In this document: one piece after another, positions 1 through 7,166 of the stretch
Numbering within the stretch: the first letter of the stretch is position 1
Layout of the letters: the number at the start of each line of letters is the position of its first letter
From: an uncultured Verrucomicrobiota bacterium
GTDB lineage: Bacteria; Verrucomicrobiota; Kiritimatiellia; RFP12; UBA3636
Reading direction: 5' to 3'
NCBI GenBank assembly: GCA_946612175.1
Contig: CAMOEO010000155.1
Location: forward strand, 1 to 7,265
Length of the DNA stretch: 7,265 nt
Notes under the pieces: generated by a model
The model's database searches: none
What the model was told of the DNA's origin: nothing
Seen by the model: only the letters and a program-made list of their open reading frames with translations
Program-made: the position numbers and the translations under genes

Positions 1-12
1 GTCGGCGGTTTC

Positions 13-25
13 CCTCCCGGGGAGG
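13..25 (-). terminator. Weak candidate hairpin after the last gene
   Basis: Downstream of the phytase-like gene stop, CCTCC and GGAGG can pair as a 5-bp stem with a 3-nt loop. It is GC-rich but short, and no U run follows (the next bases are GAAACC). It is a weak candidate at best, and the operon may continue beyond the window. Confidence 0.2.
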
Positions 26-34
26 AGATCACTC

Positions 35-2362
35 CTACTCCGGCAGTGTGGCCGTGACGCGGAAGAAGCGGGAGGGCGGGGCGTCGGGGTCCTGATCGGC
101 CTGCGTCCAGACGTTGGTCCCGTTGAGGCGCAGGATCGGTCCGTAGCCGGAGGCGGGCTCCCAGGCCAGCTCGCCGAAGGCGGCAACGTCCGCGAGGTCT
201 TCGGTCTCCTCGACGGTGAAGCGCGAGAAATCAGCCGCGCCGTTGAAGAGGACGGTGAAGCGGCCCTGCGCGTCGAATCCCGTCCCGAGGATGCGGAGGT
301 AGTCGGTTTCGTCCCACGGGTCGGTCCCGGCCGCGTATTCGGCGCGGGCCGTGCGCGCGTCGCCGTCGATGTCGCCGGCCGGATCCCAGGCCAGGCCCTG
401 CTCGTTGAACCAGGAGTAGGGGACTCCGTTGGTCTTCGTCGGTCCGGCGAACTCGAAGGCGCCCGCCGCGTCGTAGAGCGCGAGGTCGTCCACCGCGCCG
501 AACCCGTGGAGGGCCAGTTCGGAGACCTTGCCGGCCGTGCCGCCGTCGAGCGTCCGGTACCACGAGCCCGGCGAAACGGGGTTGGCGGGCGAGCGCACGC
601 CGGCGTCCGTGACGCACGGCTGGCCGTCGAGCCGGACCTGGCACCACGCCGCGCCGGCGGGACCGGTAGCGTAGTCGAAGACGAGGCTCGCGCGCACCCA
701 GTCGCCGTTCTCGAAGACGCGCGGGGAAAGCGGCGTGCGGAGGCGCGCGGAGCCGTCCACCGAACGGTGCTGCAGCGTCGCGCGGCCGTCCTCTGCGAAG
801 TAGAGCGCGATCTGTCCGTCGGCGTCCTCCGCCGGGGCGTCCGCGGTCGCGCGGGCGCCGCGAAGCATGAGGTCGATCTTCGCGCCGGCGCCGGGGACGT
901 CCGCGTAGGAGCGGACGACGTCGCCGTCGATCGCGAGGACGCCCGTGTGCGTCTCGAGGGCGAGGGGCCAGCCGGGGGGAAGGGCGGGGGAGTAGGACTC
1001 GGTCGCGATCCATCCGCCTTCGCCCGACCAGCCGGGGAGCACGGGGGTCTCCGTGCCGGCGGGAAGGCGCTCGAAGGAATCGGCGCCAAGCAGAGGAAGA
1101 CTCGCGTTCGTCACGGAGAACCACGAGAGCGTGTCGTCGGCCGTGATCGCGAACGAAGCGGACGAACCCTCGCCGCGCGCGCCGTTGTAGGGCGCGGCCC
1201 AGGCCGGATGGACGCGGAGCGCGGCTTCGTACGGGCTCCCCGCGCCGGGAAGCGTCGCGGTGACGGTTGTTCCGCCGACGTAGCGATAGGGTCCGCCGAC
1301 CGGCTCGGAATCGTCCGCGCCCTCGACGAAGAGCGTCCGGACGTCGAGCCCGGAGAGCTTGAGGACGAACACGCCCTCCTCCGCGTAGCTTCCTCCATCC
1401 GAGATGAGGACGATCGTGCAGGAGCCGTCATCGAGGCGCGGACCGAGGCAGACGCCCTCGTAGTTGGGCATGTTGTTGCCGTGCGTGTACTGCCAGAGCA
1501 GGGTCTTCGTCGTGGCCGTATAGGAGGCGTTCTTCAGGGCGGGGATGCCGGAGACGTCCGTCGCGCCGGCGAAGTTCACCTGGTAGAGGCGGATGTTGAA
1601 ATCGGGGAAGAAGCCGCCATCGTAGCAGCGGCGCTCCAGCACGAGCAGCGTGCCGTCGGGAAGGGCGCAGAGCCCCGACACGCCGCTGCGCGTGTTGGAG
1701 TCCTTCAGGGTGCCGATGGGCTGGGTCACGTAGGCCCATTCCCCGGCCGGCGTCCAGTTGTCGCGAACGGCGGCGCGCGTGAACTTCGTGAGGCGGACGA
1801 CCGAGCCGACGGTGTTCGTCGCGAGCGGGCCGTCGACCTTGAGCGCCTCCTCGTTGGCCGTCCACATCGTCTTTCCGTCGCCGGCGATGGTGAGCGCCTC
1901 CAGACTGTAGTTGCCGGCGTATTGCTTCTGGACGGCGGGGACGGGGGCGGAACGGGTCAGCTCGCCGGTCGCGGGGTCGAACTCGCGGATGAGCGCGCTC
2001 GTCTCCTGCGAGATCCACACCTTGCCGGAGGCGGGGTCGAACGCGCAGCCCTCCATGTCGTGGGAACTGGACATGGTCACGCCTGTGCCGACGGTGATGC
2101 CGGACGACGAAAGAGAGCCGTTGGAGCGATTGATCGCGAGCGTGAGCGGGTAGAGCTTCACGTCGTTGTCGTCGACGGCGTAGTAGAGGTCGCCGCCGGC
2201 GTACGTGATGCCGCTGATTTGCTCGGCCCCGTAGGTGGCGGAACTGGGTCGCGTGACCTGCGACACGGTCGTGACGGAGAGAGCGTCAGCGTCGGGAGCG
2301 AAGGCAAACAGGCCCGCCGAGAGGAGCGCGGCGGTGCAGGGGAGCAGGGTGTGGCGTTTCAT
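35..2362 (-). CDS. Secreted phytase-like esterase-domain protein with LamG-like and calcium-loop C-terminal modules
   Basis: 775 residues, complete (ATG to TAG). Residues 1-27 form a signal peptide: MKRH, a hydrophobic core, then a likely cleavage after ADA (25-27). Residues about 45-335 match the phytase-like esterase family (PF13449 type): SGITY (50-54), DMEG (102-105), WISQE (116-120), SLEAL (153-157), ANEEA (169-173), LER (242-244), NYEGV (300-304) and SDGG (321-324). About 340-420 looks like a divergent InlB B-repeat-type beta domain ending in SVTN. About 427-640 looks like a concanavalin/LamG-like sandwich. Residues 664-675 fit an EF-hand/dockerin loop (D664, D666, D668, E675), followed by AGTDP and a beta-rich tail ending in FFRV, as is common in Verrucomicrobiota exported proteins. 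It is the last gene of the apparent operon, 62 bp after the GtaA-like gene. Upstream there is only a weak GGAAA. The phytase-like fold is well supported; phosphatase or esterase activity is not proven. It could equally bind a surface glycan. Confidence 0.88.
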   Translation of the reverse strand: MKRHTLLPCTAALLSAGLFAFAPDADALSVTTVSQVTRPSSATYGAEQISGITYAGGDLYYAVDDNDVKLYPLTLAINRSNGSLSSSGITVGTGVTMSSSHDMEGCAFDPASGKVWISQETSALIREFDPATGELTRSAPVPAVQKQYAGNYSLEALTIAGDGKTMWTANEEALKVDGPLATNTVGSVVRLTKFTRAAVRDNWTPAGEWAYVTQPIGTLKDSNTRSGVSGLCALPDGTLLVLERRCYDGGFFPDFNIRLYQVNFAGATDVSGIPALKNASYTATTKTLLWQYTHGNNMPNYEGVCLGPRLDDGSCTIVLISDGGSYAEEGVFVLKLSGLDVRTLFVEGADDSEPVGGPYRYVGGTTVTATLPGAGSPYEAALRVHPAWAAPYNGARGEGSSASFAITADDTLSWFSVTNASLPLLGADSFERLPAGTETPVLPGWSGEGGWIATESYSPALPPGWPLALETHTGVLAIDGDVVRSYADVPGAGAKIDLMLRGARATADAPAEDADGQIALYFAEDGRATLQHRSVDGSARLRTPLSPRVFENGDWVRASLVFDYATGPAGAAWCQVRLDGQPCVTDAGVRSPANPVSPGSWYRTLDGGTAGKVSELALHGFGAVDDLALYDAAGAFEFAGPTKTNGVPYSWFNEQGLAWDPAGDIDGDARTARAEYAAGTDPWDETDYLRILGTGFDAQGRFTVLFNGAADFSRFTVEETEDLADVAAFGELAWEPASGYGPILRLNGTNVWTQADQDPDAPPSRFFRVTATLPE

Positions 2363-2371
2363 GTTTTGTTT

Positions 2372-2392
2372 CCAGGGTTATGGAGACCTTGG
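2372..2392 (-). other. Imperfect hairpin in the gap before the phytase-like gene
   Basis: In the 62-bp gap between the GtaA-like and phytase-like genes, the arms 2372-2378 and 2386-2392 can pair over 7 positions with one A-C mismatch in the minus-strand RNA and a 7-nt loop. It is followed by AAACAAAAC rather than a U run, so it is not a standard intrinsic terminator. It lies just upstream of the weak GGAAA and the start codon, so it might affect translation or RNA processing. It may also be chance. No convincing -10/-35 pair was found in this gap. Confidence 0.2.
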
Positions 2393-2424
2393 GGTGGGTG
2401 GGGGAAGCGGCGGAAGTCGGACGC

Positions 2425-4446
2425 TTAGCGGGAGGGGAGGCCCCTGTCCGCGAGGACCTTCATCCAGAGGCCGCCCTGGACGGAGCGGGCCTGGAAGCCG
2501 GTCTGCTGGGCGGTGTCGGTCCAGAACCAGTCGGTCATCGGGACGCGGTTCGGGGTGGTGTCGTAGAAGCGGACGAGGTCGCGGACGAGTCGCGCGAAGA
2601 CGTCGCCCCGGTCGTCGAGCGTGGCAGCCCAGACGATCCAGTCGCTCTTCGCGTAGGTCTTGCGCGAGTCGAGGGGGACGCCGTAGGGCCGCGACTCGGC
2701 GACGTAGCGGCGCAGCTCGGCGTCGAACGTCCCGGCCGGGAAGAGCCCGAGGCGGAACACCTTGTCCCAGACGGCGTTGTACTTGAGCGAGAAGGTCCCG
2801 GGGCGGTCGAACGCGAGGCGGAACGAGCCGTCGCGGTTCTTCGCGCGGCGGATCCAGCTCCGGGCGAGCTTCCGCGCCTGGGCGAGGCGCGCCTCGCGGC
2901 CCTTCGCGTCGCCGAGCAGTCCGAGCAGGATGCCGAAGGAGGCGATGCCGAGGATGGCCTTGAGGGAGAGGTTGCAGTTGTGCGCGAGGTGGCCGGCGAA
3001 GTCGTCGGTGCAGAGCTGCTCGCCGGGGTCCTCGCCGTTCTCCTCGAGGTATTTCACCCATCCGGCGAGCACGTCCATGTGGGAGGCGGCGAACGACGCG
3101 TCGCCGGAGGCGAGCGCGGCGGCGGCCTCCATGACGAGCATGTTGCCGCACTCCTCGACGGGCATCTGCTTGCGGAGCAGCAGCTCGCCGGTCTCGCGGA
3201 CGAGGCCGTAGGTCTGGCCGTTCACGAGGGGGTAGGTCCCGGCGTCGTGGGGGGCGAAGTCATACTTCCACGCGTCCGTCGCGGCGAAGCGGTAGATGGG
3301 GCGCATCATCGCCTTGACGAGCTCCGGGGCGTAGAGCAGGAAGAGGGGGACGGAGGGGTAGGAGACGTCGACCGTCGCGGCGGAGCCGTTGGAGAAGTTC
3401 TCCTTGCTGATCCAGAGCATCTCGCCCCGGTCGTCGACGACGAGCTTGTGGGCGGCGACGGCCTGGCGGTAGGCGGGGGCGAGGAGCGCGGCGTAGTCCG
3501 CCCCGCCCGCCTTCCGGGCGTCCGCGGCCATGCGCCGTTCCCAGGCGTCGCAGCGGCGGCGGTCGGCGGCGTAGCCGGCGGCGGCCTCGGCGACGGCCTG
3601 GCGGATCGTCGCGCCGTCCCGGTTCCAGAGCGAGCGGAGGCGCCTGCCGAAGTATTCGACGGAGGCGCCGGCGTCGTCGTAGGCGAGGAGGAAGAGCGTC
3701 CCGCCGCCGCGGGCCGCCCTCGCGGCGGGGCAGGCGACCGGGGCCTCGACGGAGACGAAGCGCAGGTCGGCCTTCTCGCGGAAGGTGGTGCGCGACCAGC
3801 CGAGGCCGCAGCGGTCGCGCTGCTGCTCGTCGAGGCTGCGGCAAAGGAACTCGACGTCCTTTTCGCGGAACGAGCGCGCCTTCGCGTCCGCGGAGGCGGC
3901 GGCGAGGTGGAGGCGGCCCCATTCGATGCGGAGGTTATCGCCGGCGCGCTCCAGAACGCGCGGCGCGGCCGAGCCGATCGACATGCCGGACACGCCGGGC
4001 GCGTAGCGCTCCCTGCGCGTCGAGACCGGCGCATCGCCGGCCTTGTCGAGGCAGAACTGCTCCGAAGCGGAGAGGCGGGCGACGACCTCGTGGGGGCGGC
4101 CGTCGGCGCTTTCGGCGCGCACGTCGACGAACGAGACCGGGCGGGAGAGCGTCGGGAGGTCGTCCGGGAGGAGCGGCGTCGTGAAGGCGACGGTCAGGCG
4201 GACGCCGGCGCCCTGGAAGACGGCCGTCGTCGAAAGGAACCCGATCGTGAGCGAAACCTGCTCCAGGGCGCCCTCCGGCCCGCGGCCGAGGAAGCGCCAG
4301 GGGGCGCCGTCGACGACGGCGACGCCGCGGAGGAGGTTGGCGATGCCGGTCCAGTGGACGGCGTCCTCGGCGGTCAGGCGGTCGGCCGGGCACCAGAGGC
4401 TGAAGTAGGGGTCGACGGTGGCGAGGGGGATGGCGGGAGCGCGCAT
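2425..4446 (-). CDS. Glutaminase A (GtaA)-family protein, DUF4964-DUF5127-DUF4965, no signal peptide
   Basis: 673 residues, ATG at 4446, stop TAA. The N-terminus (RAPAIPLATVDPYFSLW, 2-18; HWTG 31-34; FLG 52-54) is the conserved start of the family. The middle is a beta-rich N-terminal domain. The C-terminal half is the six-hairpin (alpha/alpha barrel-like) domain, with hallmark motifs KENFSNG (348-354), TVDVSYPSVPLFLL (358-371), FAPHDAGTYPL (397-407), MPVEECGNML (428-437), CTDDFAGHLAHN (479-490), KYNAVWDK (555-562), YGVPLDSR (588-595), KSDW (600-603) and GFQARSVQGG (650-659). All family blocks are present, so it looks intact. The 12 in-frame codons between the symporter stop and this ATG are polar, so no signal peptide can be added and a cytoplasmic location is inferred. 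The start follows the symporter stop by 35 bp with no Shine-Dalgarno. Fungal GtaA proteins hydrolyse glutamine. In bacteria the activity is mostly untested, and the fold resembles glycoside hydrolases, so a carbohydrate substrate is possible. Confidence 0.9.
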   Translation of the reverse strand: MRAPAIPLATVDPYFSLWCPADRLTAEDAVHWTGIANLLRGVAVVDGAPWRFLGRGPEGALEQVSLTIGFLSTTAVFQGAGVRLTVAFTTPLLPDDLPTLSRPVSFVDVRAESADGRPHEVVARLSASEQFCLDKAGDAPVSTRRERYAPGVSGMSIGSAAPRVLERAGDNLRIEWGRLHLAAASADAKARSFREKDVEFLCRSLDEQQRDRCGLGWSRTTFREKADLRFVSVEAPVACPAARAARGGGTLFLLAYDDAGASVEYFGRRLRSLWNRDGATIRQAVAEAAAGYAADRRRCDAWERRMAADARKAGGADYAALLAPAYRQAVAAHKLVVDDRGEMLWISKENFSNGSAATVDVSYPSVPLFLLYAPELVKAMMRPIYRFAATDAWKYDFAPHDAGTYPLVNGQTYGLVRETGELLLRKQMPVEECGNMLVMEAAAALASGDASFAASHMDVLAGWVKYLEENGEDPGEQLCTDDFAGHLAHNCNLSLKAILGIASFGILLGLLGDAKGREARLAQARKLARSWIRRAKNRDGSFRLAFDRPGTFSLKYNAVWDKVFRLGLFPAGTFDAELRRYVAESRPYGVPLDSRKTYAKSDWIVWAATLDDRGDVFARLVRDLVRFYDTTPNRVPMTDWFWTDTAQQTGFQARSVQGGLWMKVLADRGLPSR

Positions 4447-4481
4447 GAGGGAGGAATGTTGGGGTTGGCGGAGGCGTTCGT

Positions 4482-7085
4482 TCAGTCGTGGCGGACGAAG
4501 CCGTTGTCGGCCGCGTCGACGACGCGCTTGTCCAGGTCCTTGAAGAGCTGGATGCCGTCGCGGATGCCGCCCCAGAGGAACCACACCGTCGAGATGCAGC
4601 CGACGATCATCGGGATGATGAGGCTCGTGATGTAGTAGTACCGGCCCCACCACTCCTTGGGCCACGGGCTGAACGAGTTCCAGAGGATGACGCAGACGAA
4701 GGCGAGGAACAGCCGGTATCCGATGGAGTAGAGGAAGACGGACCAGGCGATGATCTTGTCGCCGAGCGTGTACTCGTTGTCGATGCCGATGATGCGCGAG
4801 AAGATCGAGACCTTCTTGGTCCTGGCGAGCGCCATGCGCGCCTTCTCCGCCTCGTCGGCGTACTCGCCGCGGTGGAGCAGCTTGTCGAGGTTGAAGGGCC
4901 TGCACCACCCGCACTTCAGGGCGATCCAGGAGCCGAGGCAGTACGCGGCGACCGAGAGGACCATCGAGATTCCGTAGATCTCGGTCGAGTTCATGAAGAA
5001 CTTCTCGCGGAAGAGCTGCAGGGCCTGCTCCAGGGTGCTCTCGCCGGAGTTGAAGCCGAACGACCAGTCGACCCACGGGTTGAACGGGCTGGCGAGCTTC
5101 GCGAAGAAGCGGAAGACGCCCTCGGTCCAGCCGTGGCTCGCAAGCACCGGGATCACGTGCGCCGACCAGGTGCGCTGGAGGATGAGGCCGACGAGCGAGA
5201 AGCCGCACCCGAAGAAGATCGAGCACCAGGCGCCGACGATGTTGCCGAAGCGGCTGTAGAGCCCGAAGACCATGACCGTGCCGCCGCCGCCGAGCCACAC
5301 CGCGCACATGATCTGCGTGAACATGTTGATGTAGTCGAGCTGGCTGAAGAACACCGCCACGACGAAGAAGAAGAGCGCCACGGCCACGGACGACCAGCGG
5401 AGCAGCGCGATGTGGTGCCTGCTGTCCGGGGCCTTCTTGTAGAACGGGAGGATGACGTCCTGCACCCACGTGGACGAGGCGTTGAAGATGCGCGAGTCGT
5501 CCGTCGAGATGAGGAGCATGAGCATCAGGAGCGCGAAGAGGCCGATGATGCCGGTCGGGAGGATCTGCCGCAGCGCGACGGGCATCAGCATCTGGCCGTA
5601 GAGGGTGCGGACCTTCTGGGCCTGCTTGGCGTTGGCGCCCTGGATGGCGGCGAGCTCCGGCGAGGGCTTCGGGACCTCCACGGACTCGTCCTCGCGGTGG
5701 CGCTCGGTGGCCTCCTTGATGGCGTCGGCCTCGGCGCGGAGACTGTCCGGGATGTTGTCGTTGATGACGTTGCGGGCGGCGTCGATGTAGGGGGTGTCGT
5801 TGTTCCTGAGCTGCGAGAGCGGCATGTTGACCGCAAGATAGTCCGCCAGCTCGGGGCTGGGCTCGGGGAGCGCGGGGCCCCGCGGATTGGTGGCGAGCGC
5901 CTCCATCGCCGCGAAGTAGGCCGCGTGCTCCTCCCGGATGGCCTCCGGAACCGGATCCTTGATCGCGTGGTGCACGGGCGGCGGCACGGTGTCGAGCGCG
6001 GCGGCGATCTTCCCGCGGACCGCCTCGTCCGGAATCACCTCGGGGTCGGAGGCGATCTTGTTCAGGAGGTCGATGCGCGTCTGGTGGGAGGAGAAGCGCG
6101 CGATGTGGCTCGCCTGCGAGGAGTGCTTCCCGTCGACGCCGGGCATGACGAACGCCTCGTGGTTCATCACCGTGATGATGAGGAGCGTGATGAGGCCGAT
6201 CATCGTGTAGGCGAAGCCGTTGCGCCAGGTGCCGAGGACGCCCGCCATCTTCTGCTCGTGCGGCGTGCGGCCGGAGTTCGTCGTGTCGTTGCCGAACCAC
6301 GAGGCGCGCTGCAGGATCGTCGACATGACCGTCACGCCGAGGGCGAACATGTTGAAGTCGCGCAGCTTGGCGATGTCGAAGGGGTTGAGGAAGCTTTCGC
6401 CCGGCACGCGGTCGAGCATCACGGGCTCCATCGCGGTGCCCCAGTTGAAGTTGAAGAAGATGTAGCCCGCGATGATGACGAAGATCGGGTACGACATCAG
6501 CGCCTGCACCGTGTCGGTGATGAGCAGCGAGATGCGGCCCGCCGGCCAGATGGCGACCGTCGCGAAGAAGAGGCTGATCGTCACGATGATCGCGAAGCAG
6601 GGGAGGTTGATGCCGAGGACGTGGACCTCGTGCGGCAGCCCGAGGAAGTAGATGAAGAAGTTGGCGGCGATGGCCGGGCCGATCGCGTTGGTGATCATCT
6701 CCGAGAAGTTGCGGAGCGCCGCGCAGAAGATGCGGAACGAGCGGTTGTAGCGCATCTCGACGAACTGCCCGAACGACAGCGCGCGCGACGCTCGCCAGCG
6801 GTACACGCAATAGCCGGAAAGCCCGAGGAACATGCCGAGCGGCATCGTGATGATGCCCCAGAAGCCCATCGCCGAACCCGCCCGGTAGGTGGCTTCGGTG
6901 TTGGCGACGAGGGTGATGACGGAGAGCCCCGCCGCGACATCCCCCACGCACATCACGTAGCGGCCGGCGACGCGGCCGGCGGCGAGGAAGTCGACGACGT
7001 CGCGCGCGTAGCGCTTGGCGTAGATGGCGAGGGCGAGCACGGCCGTGAACGGCACGAGCATGATGATCCAGTCGATCAAGTGCAT
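4482..7085 (-). CDS. Sodium:solute symporter (SSS family) with a large periplasmic insert
   Basis: 867 residues, ATG at 7085, stop TGA. The start is chosen because MHLIDW opens the first membrane helix and is followed by the family motif DFLAAGR (32-38); a further in-frame TTG at 7241 would put the promoter inside the gene. About 15 hydrophobic segments are visible, near 3-23, 43-61, 70-96, 128-150, 158-181, 186-213, 243-260, 288-309, 508-527, 558-580, 586-609, 613-636, 704-724, 778-802 and 818-839. TDTVQ (190-194) is a typical SSS helix-5 motif. S527-T528 in LISTDDSRIFNASS align by eye with the Na2-site serines of vSGLT helix 8. Positively charged loops (24-42, 725-776, C-terminus) fit inside locations. 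Residues about 310-505 form a hydrophilic, cysteine-free insert predicted to be periplasmic, and 637-703 is a second long outer loop. The segment FNLDKLLHRGEYA (731-743) precedes two extra C-terminal helices. The substrate is unknown: sugar, amino acid or organic acid are all possible. It is the first gene of the operon, directly behind the promoter. Confidence 0.92.
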   Translation of the reverse strand: MHLIDWIIMLVPFTAVLALAIYAKRYARDVVDFLAAGRVAGRYVMCVGDVAAGLSVITLVANTEATYRAGSAMGFWGIITMPLGMFLGLSGYCVYRWRASRALSFGQFVEMRYNRSFRIFCAALRNFSEMITNAIGPAIAANFFIYFLGLPHEVHVLGINLPCFAIIVTISLFFATVAIWPAGRISLLITDTVQALMSYPIFVIIAGYIFFNFNWGTAMEPVMLDRVPGESFLNPFDIAKLRDFNMFALGVTVMSTILQRASWFGNDTTNSGRTPHEQKMAGVLGTWRNGFAYTMIGLITLLIITVMNHEAFVMPGVDGKHSSQASHIARFSSHQTRIDLLNKIASDPEVIPDEAVRGKIAAALDTVPPPVHHAIKDPVPEAIREEHAAYFAAMEALATNPRGPALPEPSPELADYLAVNMPLSQLRNNDTPYIDAARNVINDNIPDSLRAEADAIKEATERHREDESVEVPKPSPELAAIQGANAKQAQKVRTLYGQMLMPVALRQILPTGIIGLFALLMLMLLISTDDSRIFNASSTWVQDVILPFYKKAPDSRHHIALLRWSSVAVALFFFVVAVFFSQLDYINMFTQIMCAVWLGGGGTVMVFGLYSRFGNIVGAWCSIFFGCGFSLVGLILQRTWSAHVIPVLASHGWTEGVFRFFAKLASPFNPWVDWSFGFNSGESTLEQALQLFREKFFMNSTEIYGISMVLSVAAYCLGSWIALKCGWCRPFNLDKLLHRGEYADEAEKARMALARTKKVSIFSRIIGIDNEYTLGDKIIAWSVFLYSIGYRLFLAFVCVILWNSFSPWPKEWWGRYYYITSLIIPMIVGCISTVWFLWGGIRDGIQLFKDLDKRVVDAADNGFVRHD
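5571..6158 (-). other. Insert-coding segment of the symporter (about 196 residues)
   Basis: This part of the symporter gene encodes residues 310-505, between the helix equivalent to TM7 of the LeuT fold and TM8. It is rich in Ala, Pro, Glu, Asp and Arg, mostly predicted helical by eye, with no cysteine and no hydrophobic segment. It carries a near-repeat P[E/K]PSPELA at residues 407-414 (DNA 5844-5867) and 472-479 (DNA 5649-5672). The two copies use different codons, so this is not a recent DNA duplication. The reading frame stays open and in register on both sides, so the insert is part of the protein and not a frameshift artefact. Confidence 0.75.
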
Positions 7086-7158
7086 GGGGGCGTTTCTCTT
7101 CGGTGGGAGGGGGAGCGCGGGGCGGGAGGGAAAGGAGGGTGCCGTCGCGCACGGGCGT
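7086..7158 (-). other. C-rich 5' leader of the operon mRNA
   Basis: This is the stretch between the predicted transcription start (about 7158-7160) and the symporter ATG. In the mRNA it is strongly pyrimidine/C-rich. Only a weak purine patch (GAAGAGAAA) lies before the start and no GGAGG is present. A small hairpin with one bulge can form at the very 5' end (7141-7156: GCC/GGC and GU/AC around a GCGCG loop). No known riboswitch pattern was recognised. Confidence 0.45.
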
Positions 7159-7166
7159 AGGGCCGG

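Noticed and set aside
2363..2424. Separate promoter for the phytase-like gene (CATAAC-like -10)
   Set aside because: Only a weak -10 match and no -35 partner; the gap is short and C-rich, which fits read-through from the upstream gene better.
5571..6158. Symporter insert as a c-type cytochrome or metal-binding domain
   Set aside because: It contains no cysteine, so no CxxCH haem motif, and no clustered metal-ligand pattern beyond scattered histidines.
4447..7152. Upstream in-frame extension of the GtaA-like gene reaching 7152
   Set aside because: It runs out of frame through the symporter gene and gives an Arg/His/Pro-rich nonsense translation. The family's conserved N-terminus begins right at the ATG at 4446.
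4488..7160. 890-codon open frame on the plus strand opposite the symporter, and similar ones at 2380-4635 and 506-2428
   Set aside because: The translations are dominated by Arg, Glu, Ala, Gly, Val and Asp, with no recognisable domain. They lie opposite strongly supported genes. Long antisense open frames are expected in GC-rich DNA.
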